A stretch of 64,000 nucleotides of DNA from Pinus tabuliformis. Its lineage: Eukaryota > Streptophyta > Pinopsida > Pinales > Pinaceae. The position numbers and the translations under genes were made by a program. The stretch covers positions 281,064,598 to 281,128,597 of the forward strand of contig CM062804.1 of assembly GCA_031772625.1 (NCBI GenBank), given 5' to 3'. The notes beneath the pieces are model-generated. The model saw only the letters and a list, made by a program, of their open reading frames with translations. It had not been told where the DNA came from and made no database searches. Shown here piece by piece: positions 34,456-46,122 of this stretch. Every line of letters begins with the position of its first letter. Within the stretch, counting starts at the first letter, position 1.

Positions 34456-35160
34456 TGGCATCAGAGTTGGATTGACTATAGAGCAGATATTTCAAAGTTG
34501 TTATTGTAGGAGGATTGGATTTTTAGGATCAATTAATCAAAACTAGAAGGATAAATTTCTATGGACTAAGGCTCGAGTGTGTCTATGAGGGAAGCCCGAA
34601 TTGTGTTTCTTAGAAGGACCACATGGAGGCAGTGCTGGAAGATAATGCGTTGAAGGAATTCATTGATAGTGATTGGTGAGCCCTAGTATTGCACCAAGAA
34701 TGTTACAACTCCCAAGGTCTCCTCAACTCAAATTATCAACACGGGGTTCATACAAACTTAGAGGTGACAATGTTATATGCACATTAGTTTGGATTCTACT
34801 CATGCACTCTCATTCATGACATTAGATCAAAGTTCTTAGAGACCATTCCTCCTATTAAACTATAGTGAAAGCTTGCTGATGAAAGTACATTTGAAAACTA
34901 ATTGTAGCTATGAAATTGGAAATACCATTTGCTCAACTTGAAGATGCTAATTAATCATTTCATGAAAGGACAAGGGATAATATACTTGCAGAAAGAAAGC
35001 TACTCTATCTTGCATAATTCATCAAACTAGCAACGTAATTCCATGTATCACCTACCTATTTCAAATTTGCTTGAAAATCAAAAACCTAACTTGCATCATA
35101 TTTGTGATTGAAAATAACTAATTCTACTATGTTTTGCAGTGAGGAAAAGGAATGGTTGGA
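34456..35160 (+). pseudogene. Ty1/copia remnant B: degraded gag (unit 2)
   Basis: Same Gag fragment as 6788-7490. The tract equivalent to Val-Ser-Trp-Lys-Asp-His-Met-Glu-Ala-Val-Leu-Glu-Asp-Asn is recognisable around 34600-34670, here with the Trp codon of Ser-Trp-Lys mutated to a stop. Non-functional. Confidence 0.6.
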
Positions 35161-37409
35161 GTGGTCTAGGAGCATCCCTTGATCATCAAATCACAACTTG
35201 GGGTCATTTTTCATCTTGAATGAGCTAACATTGAAGTGGGGGTCTTGTATTGCTACAAGAGGGCTTGTAACGCTATAGGAGGAGTTCCAAGAGGCTTTTT
35301 ATAGTGAAAATGATGTCTTGATGGAATGAAGAGGTGGATGGATGTTAGGGAGAATAAAGGAAGTTTGGGTTGAGCCCCCTAGCCAATCCCAATACCTCTT
35401 AGAGGTTTTTCTTGCGTCGAGATGAATGCTCACGGTGTCCTAAGTTTACTAGACAAAGTGACTATGGAAATGGAGTTTTCGAACGTAATTGAGGGGTGGA
35501 GAGAGAAGATTGAGGAATCCACAATGGAGGTGGAATAGGCGCCCCCCTTGCTAATCAACACAGCCCTGCAAACAACCACATGCATACATCCATTGATCAT
35601 TAACAAAGTGATATAAACTATGATGGAAAAGATGAGTTGAATTTAAATAACATCTATTTTATGCCATAACACTACTTTAATCAATAAACTGACTTCTAAG
35701 ATACATAAACAAAATGTGAAGAAGAACAACTAACATTCATCTATTTCTAAGAAATCATAAACACAATATCTTTTTACTGAGATTATGAATCCTTCCAACC
35801 ATTCTACCAGAAGAGAGGTGATGTAGAATATAGCAATCACAGGCTTTTATAGCTTAGCCTCTACTGAAATGAAAGAAACTATGAAATGCTTGGAATCAAG
35901 AAAAATACACAAGTACAAAAGAGGGACCAAAGCCTCTAGTTTCGTCTCAAACCTAAGGGTCTCAGCCCTCTGAAACTAACTCAAGGGAAACTTAATAACC
36001 AACTTCTCATTATCATAAAGTAAAAGTCTTATACATCACATAAAAGTTTAAAATGACAATGTCAAGTTCTAAGAGAAATAACTACACCTATATCAACTAA
36101 AACTTCGAATCCTAATGATCTTTTCATCTTGTTTATTTATACAAAATGGTAGTTGATAGAAACTCCCTTAAAAATGAGAGTGATTCCCTCCAATGAATTT
36201 GAACTAATGAGAGAGGATGGTGTGATCCCAAGCTGAGTTAGGGAGCTACGAAGGTGGACAAACCCCCTAGATTCTCTCTCGGTTGTCCATCAAGCCCCTA
36301 CATATAAATTTCCTTAAACAATTCTTCTTTTTCCTATAATTAGACCACATTATGCACATACTATGACAAACACCTTTTACTCTTCTTCGTAAGCATAATA
36401 TATAAAAAAATTGAATTAATGTGAGAAAAGGATAGTTTTAAGGCTGGAGGATGGCATGATGATCTTCAAAATATACCTATTGATGGGACTCATCATGAAC
36501 CCCCTATTCAAGGTGTTTCTCATCCTTAAATAGAGTGTAGCCTTATAATATTAGCAATTTCCCCTAAAGGTGGAAAGATACACCCAAGGAATTGAGCATG
36601 CCTATGATGTTACTGCAAAAATGTTGCAACAAAGGAAAGATAACAACCTAAAGGGTGGAGGATGGAGGGGAGAAAATGTGCTCATGCTTTCAATAGTCTC
36701 ACACTTGTGTCGATAGTTGTCCAACAAATGTTGCTCAAACGACCTCACTAAATCATTTTTTTCCAATCATACCACTATGTCAAAATATTATATGCATAGT
36801 ATATCCAAGCTATAACATGCAAGGTAATGAGAAGAAACATTACTATAGGTCCTCGTGGGCACTGATGCACCAAAAATGTATTTGCACACAGGAAATGACT
36901 AAAGTCAGTGTGTATTGATAATGAGATTAAATAAATAACATCTTTCACTAGAGTGACCTTCAGATTCCATGATATTCTGCAATGACCATAAAGAAGGGGG
37001 TTTGTTTTAAAATTTGGAGTCATTTTCCTCGAGCCATTAATTCCATTATTAAATTTAAATTTAAATTTCATCGAGCAAAGATTTTTTGGAATTGAAAATT
37101 TATGTGGTGTAGTTTACACAATCCATTTGTCCAAGTAAACTTTCAAGGCATGGAATCCATTTATGAATTCAAAAATATAGTTTTAAAAATAAGAAGTTAC
37201 ACATGTTATATGCATATATATAACTAATATATATCCATTTTGAAGTGGATTAAATCCCTTGAGGTGCATACGTTTTTTAAGTTTTGCACTCTAAAAGAGA
37301 TCCCATAGGCTATCTTTAGCATTGTGGATGTTAAAATTTTATTTCTTTCTTTCTCATACATCATTTTAATATCTAATTTAGCAATAATATTCAAATTAAA
37401 TTATTGGGA
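35161..37409. other. Unidentified sequence (unit 2), no gene supported
   Basis: Counterpart of 7491-9800. It lacks about 75 bp present in unit 1 around 8520-8600. No recognisable protein domain, LTR terminus or RNA gene. Confidence 0.5.
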
Positions 37410-40200
37410 GGAACTCTCCTAGCATCAATAGGTGATTGGAGGATGGTAGCTAGGGTTATAAGGGATTCATGCCAAGGCTAGCTCAAGAGGAGGTCCTAGG
37501 TTCCTACATGGACTGTGTGGTATCTCCCCTAGCAAAAAAGGATGGTACGCGATAGGAAAATGGTGGGGGGGGGGGGGGGGGGGGGGGGTAAACTTCATCG
37601 AAGTATCTGCATTCTCTCTAGGAAGAAGGAGTCGACTAGAAGCTTAGGTGATCTTGGAAGTTGGTAGCATGTGCCTAGTGTAGTAGGAAACATCTACAGT
37701 GTTTTTCTCGCATATCGGTCTGCATTCTTCTACAAGCTAGCAGAGTTGGTCAACCCAAGGGATTGTGTGGACTTGAAATCGGAACTGGAGGATATTCTAT
37801 CTGTATGGAGGCTGGAGCCAACTCAATGAAACCTAGATAAGTTCAGGCCTCCACATCAGTTGTCAGTTGGAAATAAGGGTGTTATAGGGTTTGAATGGAG
37901 TTCAGGGGATGGTTTTGGCTTTACGATTTTAGGGAAGCCAAATAGTGCATTAGAGGGGTTCAGAAGCCCTGACAATTCTTTACAGGAGGTTTTCAAGTCT
38001 TCGACAGTTTCGGGGGTCTAGGTAACAGAGGTGTGAGCAAGGAATCAGGTTGCTTAAATAGTATTTAGACACTATGAACCCATTTACCTCTTGGGAAGCC
38101 TTGAAGACATAGTTCGAAGTAGTGGTCTATGGGGGAATGAAGGACTAAGATCATGCTTGGTATCAGGAAATTAGGCTAATGAAGGGGATTCATCTCAAAG
38201 GATTGAGAGAGTGGTGACATGGAATTTAGTCCCTCGGACAAGGGAGGAGGAGACCCAAATAGCGTGAAAAACTCCAGCTCCATTGGAGGGTGTACATGAG
38301 GCCATTAATGATGAGTGGAAGTCACTAGAGAGATATGAATATCCATGGAAATCAAGGGAGTGAAGTGACGGTGAATGCATACAAGAAAAGAAGGGAAATG
38401 GGCCTCAGGAAGAATGAGAGTCGACCTCTTGGTGACGAGAACAAGGGGCACAGCTTGCAGATCCAAAGTGGAAGGGGTATCATCCAATTTAAGGGAATAA
38501 TTCATGCAGTTGGTATCGGTAGAGGAGATGTTAGATAGGATTTTTGAAGATCTGGAATATGTGGGTGAAGAGTAAGAAAACTCGGCATCAGGGGAGGGAA
38601 GAAATGGCCAAACCAGAGGAGAAAAACAAAAAAAGGGAAAGTAATAAGGAAAGATTCAGAATGTCCCAAACTGGTTCTTGGAGTTGATAATCAGTTGGAT
38701 AAGGCCATGGAAGCTTCAGAGTTGATCTTAGTTGGGAGAGCCAAAGGAAGATGTTATTTGGCTCCATATATACTTGAATGCATTGACAAGGAATGGAAAG
38801 GACCAATGGAGGCCCAGGTATAAGTGGCTATATTAGCTAGAGGTTGGTGCATCGTTCACTTCAGCAAAGGTGAGATGCTTGAATGGGTGCTCGAGCAAAA
38901 TTAGTATTTCGTGATTTCTCCCATATTTTTTTAAAAATGGGCACCATTATTTGATGTGTAAAGGGAAAAACTGGAGCAGATTTTGGTCTGGGTACGACTC
39001 TCGACACTGCCTTCTTAGTTATGGACAAAGGATGTATTAAGGGCCATCGAGAATGACTTAGGAACATTATTGGAAGAAAAAATAACATTTTTGGAAACAA
39101 ATAATAGAATTATGGCTCTCTTAAGGGTAAAATTGAAGCCAAGGGAGGGTTTAGCAGAAAAAATCAACTTCCAGATCCAAGGGTATACAGATTCTCATAT
39201 AATTGATTATGAAGAATTTTCTTTTTTATGCCACTGTTGTCATAAACATGGTCATCTGGCAAGGTATTCTCCATTAGGGTTTTGTAGGAGAAGGTGTCAG
39301 AAGGGAAATTCGAGGACTAATGAGTAGGGGGCAATGGAGGGGGAGGAAGCAGGACAAGTAGCGATTAAGGGTGTTTAGAGGAATCTCGATCCATATGAAA
39401 TGGAGATTGAGGAAATGATGCCTAGTCTTCAAGGGAATCAAGATAGGTCAGGAAGCAAGCAACATTAAGAGGCTCAAAACAAAGTAATACATACTGAACC
39501 AACGTCTCAGCCAGTTGGTATCCCTTTACCCTCCATTATCTCTGAATCTAAATCACTGATTTCTTTTTATTATGTTGTATCATGGCTTGGTCCCTCCAGG
39601 CATTTATTATCCTCTATGAATTCCAAGTGTGAAATATCCAATTCATTGGATAGAATCATCACTTCAATCCTTGTCCTTATCCTCGAGGTTCCCTCCTCCT
39701 TCATGTTTCCCAACCAATTACCTATGCCGTTACTTTCGGCAAGACCTCACTATAACCTTCCACCTAGGGACAAAAAATAACTCATGCCTGACTCCATGGG
39801 TGGGTTAGGGAGTCCTTAGGAGCCCTCCGTGCCCCAAAAATCTAGAGGTTGAAAATCAAATCTCTCAAAAGCCCAGTTGAAATCCAAGTTGGACATAGCA
39901 TATGGGAAACAACTTTCTTTACAAGGGGAACTTAGAGAAGTGCAGCCCCCTGAGGGGGTTTATAAATTATCATCCCTTCCTTCAATTGTAAAGGTTTTTA
40001 TAGCAGCCGTAAAAAGCTAGCCCTTATGTAATTATTCAAATATCTTTGTCAGAATATTATTTTTTCATAAGAAGCCCTAGGGGATGGAGATGTGATGAAG
40101 GAATCTCTATGTAAAAGGATGCCTAGATGGTCATTTGTGACCTTGGGTGCCAAAGGAAGATCGAGAGGGCTTGTGGTGGGACAAAATGACAGAAACATAA
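37410..40200 (+). mobile_element. LINE 5' half (unit 2), interrupted at 40200
   Basis: Counterpart of 9801-12524. ORF1 spans about 37750-39779. The DUF4283-like domain (38690-39100) reads more completely here, including Arg-Gly-Trp-Cys-Ile and Trp-Ala-Pro-Leu-Phe-Asp followed by Val-Trp-Val-Arg-Leu. The zinc knuckle Cys-His-Cys-Cys-His-Lys-His-Gly-His lies in an open stretch at 39070-39327. The endonuclease N terminus is at about 39960-40200. Stops remain, so it is inactive. The LTR element inserts after CATAA at 40196-40200. Confidence 0.75.
37565..37588 (+). repeat. Poly(G) run of 24
   Basis: An uninterrupted 24-base G tract. The same position in unit 1 (9964-9970) has 7 G. It lies in the 5' region of the LINE. 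Confidence 0.9.
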
Positions 40201-41161
40201 CGTTGGGTGCAGGATCCCCCAAGGGAATTTTTGGGGCTTAGAGCTTATATTTTGGTCACAGATTCTAACTTCAATGTAAAGACTCCACATTTTGTGGGCG
40301 TGAAGTGCATAGCTTATAAATGAGTCATAGTGTTGTCCAACCTTAATTTTGTAATGTAATGTCAGCTATATAGATCTACCCATGGTCGGCAAACCATGGG
40401 ATTGTATAAATAGAGCGAGGCTCTAACTCTAAATCAATAATGGAAAAAATAAGAAAAACTTAAGGATGAATAGTTGAGTTGTATCTAAAGCGTAAAGCCT
40501 AGTTTGATTCATAGAGTAGGAGAAGGCTCTGCAGTTGAGGGCACAGAGGCCTAGTAGTCCATAGCTAAGTGCGCGAACCCCTACAGCTGAATGCGCAGGG
40601 CGAGTCGAGTTTGTAATAGTTGAAAGCATTAATAAAGAGAAGTTTTATACCATTCCTGTGTATTTATTTTCCATTTTCTGCATTGAATGCATTGGGTTTG
40701 AATTTCATTTCTACTATTTATATGATGCGCAAACCTATGTGACTATGTTAATTCAGTGAATGTGGGATAAAGTATCTATTTACACGAAGTTAACTAAGAT
40801 CTTTAAGAAGATAAGTAAGATCCGTGGTATAGTTTGGGGAAATAGCACAGATCGCTGCCATAGTAGCGCGAAAGCACCTCAGCCCCTAGTTAGGGCTGCG
40901 CGAAGGTGATTATAGTAGATCACGAAGGTCTCGCAGGTCAGCACAATGCACGACATGACCTGCACATAGGTAGGCACAATTGGACTAAATCAACACCTCA
41001 GACATCTCAAGGGTGTGAAAACTTGGTTCCAACATCCCCCCATACTAATTCGGGTGAGACTTCAGTCCACAACCCATGGGCTGATGGCGAAAGGGCTAGT
41101 AGTGTAGGGATTTTTTTGGCTAAATAGCTTTGAACCTAGGTCAGGCCCCATCAAGCCAACA
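40201..41161 (+). repeat. 5' LTR of 11.9 kb gypsy element (unit 2)
   Basis: 961 bp, starting CGTTGGG and ending GCCAACA. TATA box TATAAATAG at 40405-40413, preceded by the partly degraded palindrome, and AATAAA near 40630. A primer-binding site TGGTTCCATTGTCGGGAC follows at 41164-41181. Confidence 0.9.
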
Positions 41162-41244
41162 AATGGTTCCATTGTCGGGACTGACTTTGCATGAGATATG
41201 TCTAATGTCATATCATTGGAATCCAACTAAGAAGGAAATTTAAG

Positions 41245-43122
41245 GTTGGTTGGACAAAAGAATTCACGAGTTCGCAGTGCAGGAAAATAGGAACCCACGA
41301 CTACCAAAATAAGAGTGGTTAGACTGCTACCTGTACACAGAGATCCACAAAATTTTCTAAACGTCTTTCCCTACTAAGCTGTACGGGTGGATCGCGAAGC
41401 TAGCAGACAGACAAGGAAGGTGGAAACTCAACAATCCTATTGTGTGGACCCTAGAATTAGTAAGAAGGTTGGAAGCATCAGAGGACAAGATCACGTGCTA
41501 CGTTGATCAGTGGCTCGATCGGATTATAGGAGGATTCATTATGGAGTTCGTGGTCGACACCTCAGTCAGCTATAGCGAGGCATAACAACACTTTCTCAAA
41601 GGACCACGAGGTAAGTAGGTAAAGTCTCTGAATACTTGGATTAAAATGTTATTGTGCGAAAAGAGGGTTATGCAGTTACCTTGATGTTTGGGGCTACGTG
41701 AAGTGGAAAAACTTATAGGAACGAAGGAAATAAAGGACCAGAAACTAGCCCCCTGATTTCACCTCCATGAGGGGATGAGGAAGAGCTCGTGAAGGTCTCG
41801 CCACGAAGTGCGATCCATTTGATAAGAAAAAGAATTTTGCGAATACAACCCCCACCCACATGTCCACCAGCTTCGCTGCCATCACCTCCATCTTCACCTG
41901 TACCACCTCTGCCACCACCACAATTCAATATGGCAAGCATAGTGAAGTTGCATGTGTTCAAGAGATTGGGAAATGAGGATCCGGACCAATTTTGGTTCAT
42001 TGTAAGAGCCGTATGGGAAGCACAAGGAGTTATAGATGAAAATATAAATAAAGCGACACTGGTTAGTGCCCTACAGGACCGCGCATTGACCTAGTATATT
42101 AAGCACTCCAATGGTAATCCAAATGCAGGAATCGCGGATATAAAAGCAGCACTGAATAGAGAATTTAGCATGTCGAAGTCTAAAGCACAGTCAATCATTG
42201 GATTCAAAGAGATTACGATGCTACCAGGTGAGACTCCTTGGGAGTTGGATCAGAGGTTGAAGTGTACGATTCATAAAGCTAATATGAATTTGACGGATGG
42301 ACAACATCGTGAATGGTTTGTAGCATCACTAAAACCACATATGAGGAGTGCGCTATCACAATAGAAGTGAACAACTCAAGCAGAGGCCTTATAGTTCACG
42401 ATGAGGCTACATGAGACCCCAAAGCAGGATCCTAACTTAAGAGTTCAGCAGATCCACACCCAGCTGAAGAATCTATGCCTCGAGATGTAGAGTCTAAAAC
42501 AGGACAGGATGGCTCGACCAAAAGTGTGCGAAGAGGTGTGGCACGTAAAATGCAAAGGTCAAGGTCATGACAAGGAGAATTGCCCGATTTTTATGAATTA
42601 CCTCACAGGAGGAGGACCGATGCCATTAAGGTTCGAAGCACAAGCAGGACCTAGCACGGTGCCTGCTTTGTGGTGCCCGATTTGTCAAATAGGTGGAAAA
42701 CATGCTACGGACAATTTCCATTTGTTACAGAAGTATACACAAAATTCGTAGCAATTGTTCTGCAACTTTTGTAGGTCGATGGGACACGATGAGCACACTT
42801 GTAGAAGCTATGAGTTGATGATGGATAGAACTCCCACCTACAGAGTTCAGGTCAAATCGCGACCCCTAGACTAGAATGAAGGAGTGGAGAAAACAGGATT
42901 TCAAGGGCGCGGACGAGGCCGAGGCAGAGGGGGACCTAGAAGAGGTCGCGGACAGTTGATATGCTACAATTGCAGAGGGTCAGGACATTATGTCCGTGAT
43001 TGTACAAACCCAATGTGTCCGTTATGTTTGTATTGCAACTTGTTTGATCATGAGACCAAAGATTTTCCTATGCTGATAGCTAGGATACATGACAAAGGAG
43101 CACTACCGCATCCCCCGACTTA
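41245..43122 (+). pseudogene. gag of 11.9 kb gypsy element (unit 2)
   Basis: The capsid-like domain is at 41930-42364 (Phe-Lys-Arg-Leu-Gly-Asn-Glu-Asp-Pro, then Leu-Pro-Gly-Glu-Thr-Pro-Trp). The zinc-knuckle array at 42509-43100 is better preserved than in unit 1: Cys-Lys-Gly-Gln-Gly-His-X4-Cys, Cys-Pro-Ile-Cys, Cys-Asn-Phe-Cys, an Arg-Gly-Arg-rich linker, Cys-Tyr-Asn-Cys-X4-His-X4-Cys, and Cys-Leu-Tyr-Cys. Premature stops include TAG at 42749, where unit 1 keeps CAG. Confidence 0.75.
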
Positions 43123-43300
43123 GAACATACAGATGATGAGGTCTAAGCTGCACGAGGAAGAACGAAATGTAAACATTGTGCTCTGAAGTGGAATCGTGAC
43201 AGGAGATGACAAAGGAAAACAACTAGAGGATACTACTTAGGTTTGCAAAGCTCCGACAAAGGAAGCAGAGTTTGATTTATAGCGCGCTTGTGAAACCTTC

Positions 43301-45124
43301 ATGGAAGCTAAGAAGAGCTTCGCTGATGTCTCCACTTCAGGAAGAAAATATCAACCAGAGTCGGAGATGGACCCATCCATGCTCACAACATTTCTGGAAA
43401 CATGTATGAAGCTACTACGCGACAGTAAGGCGGTAAAAGGGTTACAAGAACTCATTAACAGATGCACTGGGACCGTGCTAGGAGAACCGTGTGTAGTCTA
43501 GAAGATTGGAAAACACAAGACAAGAATGGGAAGAGAAATGAGACTAACCGTGAAAATTGGAGAATATGAAATGGACTAAGTAATTATGGATTTAGGGTCA
43601 GATGCAAAAGTTTTGTTGAATCAGACGTGGGAGCGAATGGCGAGACCTACGCTACCATGGTCTCCTATTCAACTATGAATGGTGAACCAACAGAAAATAA
43701 TACCCATGGGGCGATTATAGGGCATAATCGTGGACATTGAGGGAGCGAGTGCGCTAGTAGACTTTGAAGTGATAGAGATTGTTGATGACAACAATCCCTA
43801 CCCCACGCTACTAGGAATTTATTGGGCCACAGGCATGAACAGGGTGATTAATATGAAGAAGCACAAGATGATTTTTGAGAAGAAGTCACTACACATAGTT
43901 ATACCCGTGGGCCCTGTGGAAGGATCACGCTATACAAAGCAAGTGCGTGACTATGAAAGTGATGATGATTTGGACTGCATCTATAAGGTAACAATGCAAA
44001 ACCAGGACAGGGTGAATCCCACTACGGATGGGCAGATTGCATGGGAGCACGAAATCTCCTGTATGTTGGATTCAGTTGAGGAGACCAAGCGATGGAAAAA
44101 TTGGTTACATGAGGTAACTACACTGAATTGTAATATGATGACAAGGTCGACGCATTATGTATCAACAGAAGTAAGAGACCTGCCTACTTATGACGACCTA
44201 AGTCAGATAGACAACTTCTTGAATAAATTCAAAAAGGAGGTGCCGAAAAAGCAATGCTTCCAGGCCTTGGATTGGCTACTGTGCGCTACGCCCACAAGGT
44301 GGTGGGGTACACACAAAGGGAGCTTTGACGACTAGTGCGAGTGTAGGGGAATGATGTGCTTATGATTTGGGAAGCCTAGAGTGTGACTGACAGATATGTA
44401 CAATGGGCAGGATGATCCATGCACACATCTAGCCAAATGGGTGCAGGCTTATGGGGAGAAGCCACAGCCTGAGTGGGTGCACCTGTTCTATCATACTTTG
44501 GATATTTTACTAATGAACTGGTATATAGAAACAAAGCTCCAGCATGGGACAGGTGAATGGGATGTTCTACATGAAGGGTTCGTGATGACCTTCAGTTTTG
44601 AGGATGAGTGGGACAGTATTGATGAAGCATTACAATAGGTAAAAGAAGCCATATTTAGGATACCACAGGATCCAGTAGAATCGATTCAGCCTGAATGGGC
44701 TACTCATTTGAAGTGCGTGCTGGAATATGATAATGTAATTGTTGAAGAAGAAGACAAATATCCATGGAAAATTAACATTCCCGAAACTGAAGGTCACCGC
44801 GAGGTTCAAGGACCACAAATTGAGAACCCTGACATAACCACGCTGGTGAAGACTAAGTAGGTGAATATTGGTACGGAGGTGGAACCTAAAATTGCAAAGA
44901 TTAGAGACTATTGGGACGACCCGATGGTGGATAAGGTCATTGAATTACTCCGCGAATATCGTGACATATTCTTGACCAAGTTTGTGGATTTGAAGGGAAT
45001 AATTAGAGATTTAGGGGTAATGAATATCACATCAAAACCCGACGTGAATCCAGTTAAGTAGAGGCTGTATCGCTAAAATTCAAAATACAAGGAGAAGGTT
45101 CATGTAGAACTAGACAAGATGCTC
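43301..45124 (+). pseudogene. pol 5' part (unit 2): protease, gag-like linker, start of RT
   Basis: Protease Asp-Leu-Gly-Ser-Asp at about 43590. A long open stretch at 43730-44335 is followed by a gag-like segment at 44180-44740 (Leu-Thr-Asp-Met-Tyr-Asn-Gly-Gln-Asp-Asp-Pro, Glu-Trp-Val-His-Leu-Phe-Tyr-His-Thr-Leu, Met-Thr-Phe-Ser-Phe-Glu-Asp). Then comes the approach to RT. It is cut at 45124 by the nested element; the reading resumes at 50979-50984 with Leu-Ala-Ala-Gly-Ile-Ile-Glu-Pro. Confidence 0.8.
45120..45124. repeat. Target-site duplication TGCTC, left copy
   Basis: TGCTC at 45120-45124 and again at 50979-50983 flanks the nested element. The uninterrupted unit 1 sequence (about 17440) has a single TGCTC in 'aagatgctcgcgacagg'. 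Confidence 0.95.
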
Positions 45125-45457
45125 TGTTGAGTCCCTATAATACTAGTGATTACCCCATTACTATTGTAGTTATACCCCTTATTTATATTGTTGTGCCCCT
45201 ATTACCCCCATATTGTTATTTCTGTGCCCCATAGAATCCCTCTATTGTTATTTTTGTGGCTTTATATTATTATTGTTAGGTCGGCTGGATTATATTGTGA
45301 CTCCTTAGACTCCTATATATAGAAAGGAGGTTTTGTCATTTGTATCATCCAAGAATTGTTCATTTATGTAATGTAAAGGAGGTTTCCCCCTCGAAGAGGC
45401 TGAATTCTAAGGCGTGGATCTATCTTTTCTATCTTTTCTTGAGCTGGTTTCATAACA
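45125..45457 (+). repeat. 5' LTR of nested chromovirus
   Basis: 333 bp, TGTTGAGTCCC to CATAACA. It differs from the 3' LTR at six positions by eye. It includes 'cctatatatagaaagg' (TATA-like) near 45314 and a T/C-rich end. Confidence 0.95.
45314..45321 (+). promoter_or_regulatory. Probable LTR TATA box (TATATATA region)
   Basis: 'ctcctatatatagaaagg' about 190 bp into the LTR, identical in the 3' LTR near 50834. A plausible core promoter for the element RNA. Confidence 0.5.
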
Positions 45458-45459
45458 TT

Positions 45460-45471
45460 TGGTATCAGAGC
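45460..45471 (+). other. Primer-binding site (tRNA-iMet)
   Basis: TGGTATCAGAGC, 2 bp after the 5' LTR, matching the 3' end of plant initiator Met tRNA. Confidence 0.9.
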
Positions 45472-46122
45472 TTTGGATTCTAGGGTTTCGCTGCTCCAAA
45501 CAGGTCATCGTGGCATTTTCGCTATAACTTTTTTCTGTGATGTTTCAGAAGTTTCAAAAAAAACCCATTTGAGAAGAATTGGCGCTGAACCTTGGGTCCG
45601 AATTTCAGAGCTTTTCGCGTGATATTTTCGGAGATATGATCTGAGGAAGTTGGCCTTTTTGCAGACTCCTGAATTACATTCAAAACAGGTGACCTGGGGA
45701 AAATCGTCATAACTCTCTCTCTGAAGATCGGATTGAAATTTCGTAAAAAGGTACAGAAAGAGAACGGACTGTAGTTTCTTGTATGTGTGTTTTAGATTCA
45801 AAGGTTGAAACAGTGACTCGTGGCACGTCGTACAAGTTCGCTCTACTGAACCAGTCTAAAAGCAAGTCACTGTGGGAGATTTCACATAACTCTTCCTTGG
45901 AGAATCCAATTTGGCTCAGACTTGTGGCATTGGAAAGAGGACGTAGAAGGCTACTACAGGTAGCAATTTTAGAACTGGATGATCGAAATTACAGAGATAC
46001 ATCAGATTCAATATCAGGCTTCTATAAAGTGAAAAAAGGTGTGTAGTTTTTTTTTAAATTTTTGTGTAAGCTTGGTTTAACGGAATTCAAAGGGCATAGT
46101 AAAGCATTATTATCGGTAACTG

